Shown here one piece after another: positions 1 to 8,967 of a stretch of DNA of 11,353 nucleotides. The stretch's first letter is position 1; each line of letters starts with the position of its first letter. The DNA is from DATKMS01 sp041497995 (GTDB lineage Bacteria > Desulfobacterota > Binatia > HRBIN30), in assembly GCA_041497995.1 (NCBI GenBank), contig JBGQHM010000218.1, forward strand, positions 1-11,353. Direction: 5' to 3'. A program made the translations under genes and the position numbers. The notes beneath the pieces were generated by a model. It made no database searches and had not been told where the DNA came from. It worked only from the letters and a program-made list of their open reading frames with translations.

Positions 1-381
1 ACCGCGACATTCACGCGAACCTTTACTCCGACGGTGACGCCGACGGTGACCCCGACACCGCCACCGACGGATACCCCTACGTCGAGCCCGACGCCGACCG
101 CAACCTTCACTGACACGCCTACACCTGTACTCTAACCGACACACACAGAGACGCCGTCGGCGAATCACACCGCAACGGACTCGCCGACTCCTAGTCCGAC
201 TGACACACCGACGCCGACCGCAACGCCCTCGCACACCGCGACCGAGACACCGACTGACACACCGACGCCAACCCCGACCGAAACCCCGCTACCAACCGCA
301 ACCGCGACCGCCACCGATACTGCGACCGTCACGCCGACCGCCACGATCACGCCGACCGAGACGGAGAGCCCGACACCAACC
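1..381 (+). other. Upstream in-frame continuation of the Thr/Pro stalk, interrupted by TAA at 133-135
   Basis: Read in the same frame as the gene that follows, positions 1-132 and 136-381 both encode Thr/Pro/Ala-rich sequence with no signal peptide or other domain. The only stop is TAA at 133-135, flanked by 'TPVL' before and 'PTHTETP' after. No ATG, GTG or TTG lies in frame between 136 and 381. I infer that this is the middle of a larger coding sequence that is either a real nonsense-mutated gene or carries sequencing or assembly errors in low-complexity DNA. Confidence 0.55.
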
Positions 382-645
382 ATGACCCCGACGCCGACGG
401 ATACCGCAACCGTCACGCCAACGGCCACGATCACCCCGACTGCGACGGAAAGTCCGACTCCGACCATCACTCCAACGGCCACTGACACACCCACCGATAC
501 ACCGACCGCCACCATCACGCCGACCGGGACGGAAACGCCGACGGCGACCATCACCCCGACGGCGACCGATACCCCAACCATCACTCCGACGGCGACGATG
601 ACGCCAACCGCTACGAATACGGAGACCCTGACACCAACAGCCACC
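316..645 (+). repeat. 84-bp tandem repeat within the Thr/Pro stalk
   Basis: Three consecutive 84-bp units begin at Asp codons at 316, 400 and 484, followed by a shortened 78-bp unit starting at 568. Each full unit encodes 28 residues beginning Asp-Thr and containing a shared TPTATITPT core (TPTATMTPT in the last unit). The first two units are the most alike; synonymous differences scattered through them show they are not very recent copies. This higher-order period sits on top of the basic 6-bp Thr-Pro period. Length differences are multiples of three, so the frame is kept. Confidence 0.75.
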
Positions 646-1218
646 GACACGGCGACACCAACTGCGACCGCCACCACCGCGGACACAGCGACAGCAACCC
701 CGACCGCAACTCAGACGGCCACAGCCACCGCAACCGGTACCCCGACACCAACCGCCACCGCCACCGCCACCGCCACGGCCACGACGACAGCGACCGCAAC
801 TGCAACACCAACCGGTACTCTCGCGCCGACCGATACGGCAACCGCCACCGCTACAGAGACACCGACTCCTGGCCAAACGCCGACCAACACCCCAACGTCA
901 ACGGCAACTCAGACTGCGACCGGGACACCGACACAGACACCAACGGCAACCGGTACCGGCACACCGACCGCAACGGCGACGGCGTCGCCCACTCCAACGC
1001 CGACACCGACGCCAATAGCGTGCGTCGGCGACTGTAGCGGCGACGGCGAGGTGACGATCAATGACATCATTATCATGGTGGACATCGCACTCGATCAGAA
1101 GCCAATCACCGAGTGCGAAGCCGGCGATCCCGATCACAAGGGCTCGATCACCGTGGCCGACATCATCATGGCGGTAAACAACGCACTGTTGGGCTGCGGC
1201 CACACCGGCACCGACTGA
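382..1218 (+). CDS. Thr/Pro-rich stalk protein with C-terminal dockerin-like EF-hand pair (5' end missing or broken)
   Basis: I do not recognise a specific gene. From the ATG at 382, about 213 residues are almost entirely Thr-Pro and Thr-Ala dipeptides, typical of an extended, possibly glycosylated surface stalk. Residues 214-272 are a compact dockerin-type I-like module: loop 1 runs D217-D228 with Ser219 and Asp221, loop 2 runs D249-D260 with Asp251 but Lys at loop position 5 (K253), so the second calcium site looks weakened. Cys214, Cys218, Cys245 and Cys272 could form two disulfides, fitting an exported protein. The ATG at 382 is inside the repeat, lacks a convincing ribosome binding site, and the same frame continues upstream, so the true start is probably left of the window. 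The only break is a TAA at 133-135. Such modules occur widely outside cellulosomes, so no cellulosome role is implied. Confidence 0.6.
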   Translation: MTPTPTDTATVTPTATITPTATESPTPTITPTATDTPTDTPTATITPTGTETPTATITPTATDTPTITPTATMTPTATNTETLTPTATDTATPTATATTADTATATPTATQTATATATGTPTPTATATATATATTTATATATPTGTLAPTDTATATATETPTPGQTPTNTPTSTATQTATGTPTQTPTATGTGTPTATATASPTPTPTPTPIACVGDCSGDGEVTINDIIIMVDIALDQKPITECEAGDPDHKGSITVADIIMAVNNALLGCGHTGTD

Positions 1219-1245
1219 AGCGGCCGCGCATCATCCAAGTCTGCA

Positions 1246-1284
1246 AAGAAGAGGGCACGCCACCGCGCGCCCTCTTCTTGTTTC
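1246..1284 (+). terminator. Intrinsic terminator after the stalk/dockerin gene
   Basis: A perfect 11-bp stem pairs 1246-1256 (AAGAAGAGGGC) with 1269-1279, with a 12-nt GC-rich loop, followed by GTTTC. It starts 27 nt after the TGA at 1216-1218. The A-rich 5' arm and T-rich 3' arm make it work best for plus-strand transcription, and it insulates the parC promoter downstream. The T tract after the stem is short. Confidence 0.7.
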
Positions 1285-1310
1285 GGTGCCTCTCACCACG
1301 CCCTGCGACC

Positions 1311-1339
1311 TCGACCGCGCCGGCGCCGTTGACTATACT
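1311..1339 (+). promoter_or_regulatory. Candidate sigma-70 promoter for parC-parE
   Basis: A -10 element TATACT at 1334-1339 (5 of 6 to consensus) lies exactly 17 bp after TCGACC at 1311-1316 (4 of 6 to TTGACA). It sits between the upstream terminator and parC and would give a 5' leader of about 60 nt. A TTGACT at 1329-1334 overlaps the -10 and cannot serve as its -35. Confidence 0.4.
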
Positions 1340-1407
1340 CGCGCCCGTGGAGTGGAGGTTGGGCCGCTGGGTAGCACCCGCTGTCCGTACGCAGACAGGA
1401 TCGGAAC

Positions 1408-3669
1408 GTGCAGACGAAATCACCGGAACGTATCTCCGGAATTGATCTGAGCGAGGCGGCCGAGCAACGCTACCTCGCCTACGCGCTGAGTGTCATCACC
1501 TCACGCGCGCTCCCCGACGTGCGCGACGGGCTGAAGCCGGTGCAGCGGCGCATTCTGTACGCCATGTACCAGAACCTCCGCCTGACCGCCGGCACACGTC
1601 CGCGCAAGTCAGCAGCCGTCGTCGGCGAAGTGCTCGGGAAGTATCATCCGCACGGCGACGTCGCCGCCTACGAGGCGATGGTTCGCTTGGCACAGCCGTT
1701 CGCGTTGCGCTACCCGCTGGTCCAAGGGGAAGGCAACTTCGGCTCACTCGACGGCGATAGCCCCGCCGCCATGCGCTACACCGAGGCGCGCCTCGCAGCG
1801 ATCGCCGAAGAGCTGCTGCGCGACATCCGCCACGAGACCGTCGACTTTCGCGACAACTACGACGCCACACTGCGCGAGCCGATCGTCTTGCCGGCTGCCA
1901 TTCCGCAGCTGCTCATCAACGGCAGTACCGGCATCGCCGTCGGTATGGCGACGAACATCCCGCCCCACAACCTGACCGAAGTCGTCGAAGCCTGTGTGGC
2001 AATGATCCACAATCCCGACGCCGGCGTTAAGGACCTCTGCAAGTACATCAAGGGTCCGGACTTCCCCACCGGTGGCGAGATCCTCAACTCGCGCGCCGAG
2101 CTGCGCACGATCTATGAGACCGGCCAGGGCGCGGTACGCCTGCGCGGGCAGTATGTTACGGCGGTCGACAAACGTCGTAAGCGGGTGATCATAACCTCGA
2201 TCCCCTACATGGCGAACAAGTCGCGCATCGTCGAGGAGATCGCCGAGCACATCGTCAGCCGCCGCTTGCCGCAGGCGACTGACGTGCGCGACGAGTCGAC
2301 CGACATCGTCCGTATCGTCGTCGAGATCAAGCCCGAGGCCTCGCCCGAAGCGGTGATGGCGTACGTGTTCAAGCGCACCGGCCTGCAGATCAACTTCAAC
2401 GTCAACCTGACTGCGCTGGTCCCCACGGCAACACCGGGCGTCGGCCAGCCGGCGCGGTTGACGCTGCGCGACCTGTGCCGCCACTTCCTCGACTTCCGTC
2501 TCGAAGTCGTCACCCGGCGGCTCGATCACGAGCTGCGCGAGCTGCAGGAACGTCTCCACATCCTCGCCGGCTTTCTGAAGCTGTTCTCGAACGTGGATCG
2601 CGCCATCAAGATCATCCGCCAATCCGCGTCGCGCGCCGATGCGGCGAAGCAACTCATGAAGGAGTTCCGCCTCGACGAGATTCAGACTGACGCCGTCTTG
2701 GAGACCCGTCTCTATCAACTCGCGCGTCTGGAGATCGAGAAGATCCGCGAGGAACAGCATGAAAAGCAGAAACGCGCCCTGCAAATCGAAGCGTTGCTGA
2801 AGAGCAAGAAGGGTCGCTGGAAGGTGGTAGAAACGGAGCTGCAGGATGTGGCGCAGAAGTACGGAGACAAGCGCCGCACCGTGCTCAGTGCCGGTGCCGA
2901 GCTGGTGTACGACGCCGAAGCATACGTCGTGCACGAAGACACCACGGTGGTGGTGACACGCGATGGCTGGATGAAGCGCCTCGGCGAGGTGAAAGACCCG
3001 GGCAGCACCCGCGTGCGGGAGGGCGACCTCGCCAAGTGGATCCTGCGCGGCAACACGCGCGACAATCTGGCGCTGTTCTCCAACTTCGGCGTCGTCTACG
3101 TGATGAAGCTCCCTAACGTCCCCGCCACCACCGGCTACGGCGAGCCGGTGCAGTCGCTGCTCAATTTCAAAGACGGCGAGCGTGTCATCAGCGCAGCCAT
3201 CGTCGCACCGGCAAATGGTGAAGCGACCACACAGACGGCCCGGTGGCTCGTCGCTACCGCAGGCGGCATGGGCTTCTTCTGTCGGCCCGACTTGAGCGAG
3301 ACCACCAAGAGCGGGCGCCGCTTCGCGCGCGCGAAAGGCGGTGACGAGATTCTCGTCGTCGCGCCCGCTCAGGGGGACACTATCACCGCAGCAACCTCCG
3401 GCAGCAAGGTCCTCGTCTTCCCCGCCGAGGAACTCCCCGAGCTGGCAGGTGCCGGCCGCGGCGTGATCCTGATGCGCGTCGACAAAGGTGACCGGCTCAT
3501 CGGCGCGGTTTGCCATCCGCTGGCGGATCCCCCGATCGCGATCGCCGAAGACGCGACAGAACGACGCTTCCATCTTCCCGAGGTAGCCCATCGCGCCCAA
3601 AAGGGCCGCAAGGCACTCAAACGCTTCAAACCCACAGAGCTGGTCACCCGCAACGCGCCAGCTGAGTAA
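1408..3669 (+). CDS. parC: DNA topoisomerase IV subunit A
   Basis: This is the DNA breakage-reunion subunit of type IIA topoisomerase IV, which decatenates daughter chromosomes with ParE in an A2B2 complex. The winged-helix/tower core occupies roughly residues 10-500, with catalytic Arg123-Tyr124 in 'MRYTEARL', whose Tyr links covalently to DNA. The KYHPHGD helix is at 78-84, a charged coiled-coil segment spans about 435-490, and a beta-pinwheel C-terminal domain runs from about 505 to 735. No canonical GyrA box (QRRGGKG) is present; the length of 753 aa is close to E. coli ParC (752) rather than GyrA (875), so topo IV is preferred. The start is GTG with AGGA at 1397-1400, seven nt upstream. 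The position matching GyrA Ser83 is Val85 and that matching Asp87 is Glu89. parE follows after 13 bp. Confidence 0.93.
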   Translation: MQTKSPERISGIDLSEAAEQRYLAYALSVITSRALPDVRDGLKPVQRRILYAMYQNLRLTAGTRPRKSAAVVGEVLGKYHPHGDVAAYEAMVRLAQPFALRYPLVQGEGNFGSLDGDSPAAMRYTEARLAAIAEELLRDIRHETVDFRDNYDATLREPIVLPAAIPQLLINGSTGIAVGMATNIPPHNLTEVVEACVAMIHNPDAGVKDLCKYIKGPDFPTGGEILNSRAELRTIYETGQGAVRLRGQYVTAVDKRRKRVIITSIPYMANKSRIVEEIAEHIVSRRLPQATDVRDESTDIVRIVVEIKPEASPEAVMAYVFKRTGLQINFNVNLTALVPTATPGVGQPARLTLRDLCRHFLDFRLEVVTRRLDHELRELQERLHILAGFLKLFSNVDRAIKIIRQSASRADAAKQLMKEFRLDEIQTDAVLETRLYQLARLEIEKIREEQHEKQKRALQIEALLKSKKGRWKVVETELQDVAQKYGDKRRTVLSAGAELVYDAEAYVVHEDTTVVVTRDGWMKRLGEVKDPGSTRVREGDLAKWILRGNTRDNLALFSNFGVVYVMKLPNVPATTGYGEPVQSLLNFKDGERVISAAIVAPANGEATTQTARWLVATAGGMGFFCRPDLSETTKSGRRFARAKGGDEILVVAPAQGDTITAATSGSKVLVFPAEELPELAGAGRGVILMRVDKGDRLIGAVCHPLADPPIAIAEDATERRFHLPEVAHRAQKGRKALKRFKPTELVTRNAPAE

Positions 3670-3682
3670 CAAAAGCGACGCC

Positions 3683-5581
<1,899 letters not shown>

Positions 5582-5597
5582 GCACGTCCGCCGTAGC

Positions 5598-5616
5598 GGC
5601 GGGTTTCAAACCCGCC
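5598..5616. repeat. REP-like palindrome after parE, possible terminator
   Basis: A perfect 19-nt palindrome, GGCGGGTTT-C-AAACCCGCC, lies 16 nt after the parE stop. Realistically it forms an 8-bp stem with a 3-nt loop and is followed by TTCCTCT. A second 6-bp hairpin, CCGCCG-TAG-CGGCGG at 5588-5602, overlaps its left arm, so the two are mutually exclusive. It could end the parC-parE transcript, though the downstream tract is only moderately T-rich. It also looks like one unit of a dispersed palindromic family. Confidence 0.6.
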
Positions 5617-5623
5617 TTCCTCT

Positions 5624-5699
5624 CGTAGGGTCCGCTGTACGGACCATCTGTCACGGCATGCGCCAGGGCGGAAGAAAGGTCCGCACAGCGGACCCTACG
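5624..5699. repeat. 22-bp inverted repeat pair, REP/BIME-like element
   Basis: Positions 5624-5645 and 5678-5699 are inverted copies matching at 21 of 22 bases; the core of each arm is GTAGGGTCCGCTGT. They enclose 32 nt. Each arm also holds a smaller self-complementary motif (GGTCCGC/GCGGACC type). The arrangement resembles paired REP units or a small non-autonomous element; no transposase is in the window. Confidence 0.65.
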
Positions 5700-5743
5700 G
5701 GAATGGTCCGAAGAGTTTCATTTCCCAAGCGCACCCGCTAGAA

Positions 5744-5803
5744 GCCGGTGCCACCAACTCAAAGAGGAGCGCCAGGGTGGTGGCACCGGCCTCTGGCCGG
5801 TGC
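5744..5803. repeat. Alternative hairpins just upstream of the hydrolase ribosome binding site
   Basis: A 13-bp perfect inverted repeat pairs 5744-5756 (GCCGGTGCCACCA) with 5778-5790. Overlapping its right arm, a perfect 9-bp stem with a 3-nt TCT loop pairs 5783-5791 (GCACCGGCC) with 5795-5803. The two structures share bases 5783-5790 and cannot form together. The second ends 7 nt before the GGAGG at 5811. This may simply be a palindromic dispersed repeat, but in RNA it could affect expression of the downstream gene. Confidence 0.6.
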
Positions 5804-5819
5804 GAGCGACGGAGGAGCA

Positions 5820-6791
5820 ATGTCGGAGTTCACTCACAAACGCATCGAAACCAACGGCATCAACATGCACGTCGTCGACGCCGGCAGCGGTTTCCCCGTG
5901 CTCTTCTGCCACGGCTTTCCGGAAATCTGGTACTCGTGGCGCCACCAGCTGCGGGCGCTCGCCGACGCCGGCTTTCGGGCGATCGCGCCCGATCAGCGCG
6001 GTTTTGGAGACACGGACGCGCCGCAGCCGATCGACGCCTACAGCATCCACCACCTCGTCGGCGATCTGACGGGGCTCCTCGATGCGCTCGGCATCGAAAA
6101 GGCCGCCATCGTGGGCCACGACTGGGGTGGCCTTCTCGTCTGGCAGATGGCGCTGCTGGCAGCGCACCGCGTCTCCGCTGTCGTCGGCGTCAACACGCCA
6201 TTCTTCCCGCGCCTGCCGATGCAACCCACCGCGATGATGCGCGCCGTTGCACAGGGCAACTTCCACTACATCCTCTACTTCCAAGAACCCGGCGTGGCGG
6301 ATGCGGAGCTGAACGGCAACGTGCGTCGCGTCTTGCGCGGCTTCTACCAGGAGATCCCGCGCGAGATCATCGAGGCGACCCGTGACCTCCAACCCGGCGT
6401 GCTCGGCCCGAACGTAGGCGGTCTTATCGATCGCTTGCCGGAGGGACCGCACGGCAGCTTCCTCACCGCCGACGACTTCGAAGTCTTCGCCCGCGCTTTC
6501 GAACGCACCGGCTTCACCGGCGGCCTCAACTGGTACCGCAACTTCGATCGCAACTGGGAGACGACCGCGTATCTCGTGGGCGCCAAGGTCATGCAGCCGG
6601 CTTTGATGATCACTGCCGAGCTCGATCCGGTCCTGCGCCCCGAGATGGCCGAGGGCATGTCGATGTGGGTGCCCAACTTGCGTGACACCGTGCTGATCAA
6701 GGGCTCGGGCCACTGGACGCAGCAGGAGAAGCCGGAGGAAGTGAATCAGGCGCTGATCGGTTTTCTGAAGTCGTTGCAACCGAAAGACTGA
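5820..6791 (+). CDS. Alpha/beta hydrolase, epoxide hydrolase type
   Basis: A 323-aa cytosolic alpha/beta-fold enzyme that probably opens epoxides to diols through a covalent Asp ester. The oxyanion-hole motif 'HGFPE' is at 31-35, the nucleophile elbow 'GHDWGG' places the nucleophile at Asp101, Asp269 in 'AELDPV' is the likely acid, and His298 in 'GSGHW' the base. Lid tyrosines Tyr153 ('YFQEPG') and Tyr239 ('NWYRN') match the ring-opening tyrosines of soluble epoxide hydrolases. Asp rather than Ser at the elbow rules out an ordinary esterase; a haloalkane dehalogenase also uses Asp but lacks the two tyrosines and has a Trp/Asn halide site. I chose the ATG at 5820 because GGAGG lies 4 nt upstream at 5811-5815; the frame stays open back to a GTG at 5748, but those 24 codons fall in repeat DNA. 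The substrate is unknown. Confidence 0.88.
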   Translation: MSEFTHKRIETNGINMHVVDAGSGFPVLFCHGFPEIWYSWRHQLRALADAGFRAIAPDQRGFGDTDAPQPIDAYSIHHLVGDLTGLLDALGIEKAAIVGHDWGGLLVWQMALLAAHRVSAVVGVNTPFFPRLPMQPTAMMRAVAQGNFHYILYFQEPGVADAELNGNVRRVLRGFYQEIPREIIEATRDLQPGVLGPNVGGLIDRLPEGPHGSFLTADDFEVFARAFERTGFTGGLNWYRNFDRNWETTAYLVGAKVMQPALMITAELDPVLRPEMAEGMSMWVPNLRDTVLIKGSGHWTQQEKPEEVNQALIGFLKSLQPKD

Positions 6792-6796
6792 ACCGC

Positions 6797-6882
6797 AACC
6801 GCCGATGCACGCCGATTGACGCCGATGAAATCAGGAATGAATTGGGCGCCTGATCTGCGTTGATCGGCGTGCATCGGCGGTT
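6797..6882. repeat. 86-bp imperfect palindrome between convergent genes
   Basis: Positions 6797-6816 and 6863-6882 are perfectly complementary over 20 bp. Pairing continues inward imperfectly through G-T pairs and short helices, ending in ATCAGG (6830-6835) with CCTGAT (6849-6854). It starts 5 nt after the hydrolase stop and ends 49 nt before the ogt stop on the other strand. The GCCGAT motif recurs three times in the left half. It resembles dispersed intergenic palindromes and could serve as a two-way transcription stop, though it lacks a long T tract. Confidence 0.7.
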
Positions 6883-6931
6883 TGCCTCATTCCCGCGCCA
6901 GCATCTGGTTGCCCTCCCTGCTGCGCACTCA

Positions 6932-7447
6932 TCATGCAACCCTCAGCTCACGCTGGGCACTCTCGTGCGCCAGCAGCCAGCGTTTGCGCTCGATGCCGCC
7001 GCCGTAGCCGGTGAGCTGGCCGTTGCTCCCGATGACGCGGTGACAAGGCACCACGATGCCAACCGGATTTGCGCCGTTCGCCGCGCCGACCGCACGTACC
7101 GCGGTCGGCGCCCCGATAGCGTTTGCGATGTGCGCGTACGACACCGTCTGGCGTGGCGGAATCTTTCGCAACTCTTCCCACACCCGTTGCTGGAATGGCG
7201 TGCCGCGCGTCTCGACTGCGATACCCGTAAGTGCGTCCAGGTCACCGGCGAAATACTTCGCGAGGCACGCGATCACGCCCGCCGGGTCGCTGACCTCGCG
7301 AAACTCCGCTTCATCGAATTGCTTGCCGAGCAGTGCACGCCTGTCCGGCCAGTGCTCGGCGAAGCGGAGCGCGCAGAGACGGCCGTCGTGAACGGCTACC
7401 ACAATTCCCCCGATCGGAGACGCGAACTGTCCCAGCTCCAATGTCAT
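6932..7447 (-). CDS. ogt: Methylated-DNA--protein-cysteine methyltransferase
   Basis: A single-turnover suicide repair protein that moves the methyl group from O6-methylguanine (and O4-methylthymine) onto its own cysteine. It has 171 aa, the size of E. coli Ogt. The acceptor motif 'PCHRVIG' places Cys135, preceded by 'ANGANPVGIV'; Arg118 in 'TAVRAVG' matches the helix-turn-helix arginine finger that flips the base. The N-terminal subdomain (about 1-80) is the usual degenerate one. The ATG at 7445-7447 is preceded by GGAGGAGG (7459-7452) and overlaps the TGA of the upstream Ada-AlkA gene in an ATGA, so the two should be translationally coupled. The frame extends upstream inside the neighbour but that part is unrelated to the family. 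With the neighbour it completes the functions of a full-length Ada. Confidence 0.93.
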   Translation of the reverse strand: MTLELGQFASPIGGIVVAVHDGRLCALRFAEHWPDRRALLGKQFDEAEFREVSDPAGVIACLAKYFAGDLDALTGIAVETRGTPFQQRVWEELRKIPPRQTVSYAHIANAIGAPTAVRAVGAANGANPVGIVVPCHRVIGSNGQLTGYGGGIERKRWLLAHESAQRELRVA

Positions 7448-8961
7448 GATGCCTCCTCCAGTGCATGCGAGATCTCGGATTCGCCAACCCACAAGTACAT
7501 CGCGGCATACGCGCGCCACGGGCGCCAGGTTTCGGCCAACCGAGACAGCTCCGGCTCCGATAGCGGACCGGCGCCATTCCCGAGTGCACGACGCAAGCCG
7601 AGGTCGCTGGCTGGAAATGCGTCGGGTTCGCCGAGCGCACGCATAGCGATGTAGTGCGCGGTCCACGGCCCCATCCCTGGAATGGCGCACAGCCGCGCGG
7701 CGACGTCGTCCAAACCTTGCGAAGCATCGAGGGCGAGCGCGCCACTGGCAACCGCTGCAGCGAGCGCACGGATCGTCGCGGCGCGGACGCGCGGCAAGCC
7801 GATGGGAGCAAGGTCGGCGTCAGCCAGCTTCTCCGCCCGCGGAAACACGTGCGTGAGCCCATCGCTGCGGTTCTCTACGGGTATGCCGAATGCACGCACC
7901 AGTCGGCCGGCGAGTGTGGTCGCGCCTTGCACCGTCACCTGCTGGCCGAGAATCGCACGCACCGCCAGCTCGAAGGCATCCCAGGCGCCTGGCACACGCA
8001 GCCCGGGCAGCGCGTCGAGCGTCGGCCGGAGCTGTGGGCTCAGCGACAGGTGCTCAGCGATGCGCTGCGGGTCGGCGCCGAGGTCGAAGATGCGGCGCAC
8101 GCGCTCGACAACATCGATCAAGCTCTCGCAACGCGGCAGCTCGACACGCATCAGTAGATGCGCCGCATGGTGCGGCCCTTTGGGTCTGCTGGATGATTCG
8201 GAATCGGTGTCCGACTGCACCTCAATCAACCCCGGAGCGCCGTTGATCTCTATCGTGCGCCGATACGTATGCTGATCGACCACCTCGACACCAGGGATAG
8301 CGCGCAGCGCGAGGAACCGGAGCATCGCCGCCCATGCGAGCGGCGGCCGGTACGGGAGTTTCACCACGATGCCCGCGCCCTGATCGGCGCGCTCGCGGCG
8401 CGCGTGGCGCCGCCGAAGCGCGGTCGGCGACTGCCCGAAGGTTGCACGTATCGCGTGATTGAACTGGCGGATGCTCGCGAAGCCCGCCGAGAGCGCCACC
8501 GTGGTGATTGGCAAGGTCGTGTCGTCGATCAGCGCCCGCGCAAAATGCACGCGGCGCGCGCGGGCGACGTCGACAGGGGATGCGCCGAGGTGCTGCGCGA
8601 AGAGCCGCCGTAGTTGACGTTCGCCCACGCCAAGGCGGCCGGCAAGCGCGTCAACGCTGCCCTCGTCGAGCGCACCTTCAGCAATCAAGCGCAGCGCCCG
8701 CGACACCACCGCCGACGTTCCCACCCACGCAGGCGTTCCCGGCGCCGTTTCCGGACGGCAGCGTTTGCACGGCCGGAATCCCGCCGCCTCGGCCGCCGCG
8801 GCACAGGCGTAGAACCGCATGTTCTTGAATTTCGGCGGCACAACCGGACACACGGGGCGACAGTAGATCCCAGTTGTCACCACGCCGGTGAAGAACTTCC
8901 CGTCGAAGCGGCGATCCCGGCTGAGGATCGCCTGGTAGCAACGTGCCGCGTCGAGCTCCAT
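7444..8961 (-). CDS. alkA: Ada-type methyl-sensing regulator fused to AlkA 3-methyladenine DNA glycosylase
   Basis: A 505-aa fusion (numbered from the ATG at 8961). The N-terminal Ada zinc domain has Cys34, Cys38, Cys65 and Cys68 with the same spacing as E. coli Ada; Cys34 in 'TTGIYCRPVC' is the predicted acceptor of methyl groups from DNA phosphotriesters. An AraC-type DNA-binding domain with two helix-turn-helices spans about 85-187. The AlkA N-terminal domain begins near 198 ('VVKLPYRPPLAW'). The HhH-GPD glycosylase domain contains the hairpin 'IPGMGPWTAHY' and catalytic Asp453 in 'FPASDLGLRRAL'. It should both activate the adaptive response and remove alkylated purines. Similar fusions are known, for example M. 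tuberculosis Rv1317c, also followed by ogt. The frame reaches a TTG at 9000, but the ATG at 8961 aligns better; no Shine-Dalgarno sequence precedes it. Confidence 0.9.
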   Translation of the reverse strand: MELDAARCYQAILSRDRRFDGKFFTGVVTTGIYCRPVCPVVPPKFKNMRFYACAAAAEAAGFRPCKRCRPETAPGTPAWVGTSAVVSRALRLIAEGALDEGSVDALAGRLGVGERQLRRLFAQHLGASPVDVARARRVHFARALIDDTTLPITTVALSAGFASIRQFNHAIRATFGQSPTALRRRHARRERADQGAGIVVKLPYRPPLAWAAMLRFLALRAIPGVEVVDQHTYRRTIEINGAPGLIEVQSDTDSESSSRPKGPHHAAHLLMRVELPRCESLIDVVERVRRIFDLGADPQRIAEHLSLSPQLRPTLDALPGLRVPGAWDAFELAVRAILGQQVTVQGATTLAGRLVRAFGIPVENRSDGLTHVFPRAEKLADADLAPIGLPRVRAATIRALAAAVASGALALDASQGLDDVAARLCAIPGMGPWTAHYIAMRALGEPDAFPASDLGLRRALGNGAGPLSEPELSRLAETWRPWRAYAAMYLWVGESEISHALEEAS

Positions 8962-8967
8962 GCTGCG

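Noticed and set aside
165..876. Long minus-strand open frames opposite the Thr/Pro stalk (Val/Gly- and Arg/Gly-rich)
   Set aside because: They are the complement of a low-complexity repeat that lacks stops by composition; no domain, no ribosome binding site.
316..1000. CRISPR-like regular repetition
   Set aside because: The period is a 6-bp/84-bp coding repeat in frame with a dockerin domain; there are no unique spacers and no cas genes.
1381..1398. CTGTC...GACAG hairpin in front of parC that would cover part of the ribosome binding site
   Set aside because: Only a 5-bp stem with an 8-nt loop; too weak to claim regulation.
5748..5819. Upstream GTG start extending the hydrolase by 24 residues
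   Set aside because: The extra codons lie in the palindromic repeat, there is no ribosome binding site, and the ATG at 5820 has GGAGG at 4 nt.
5718..6779. 353-codon open frame antisense to the epoxide-hydrolase-like gene
   Set aside because: The plus strand carries all catalytic motifs and a good ribosome binding site; the antisense translation has none.
6860..7654. 264-codon plus-strand open frame opposite ogt and alkA
   Set aside because: The minus-strand genes have full active sites; this frame begins in the intergenic palindrome and resembles no family.
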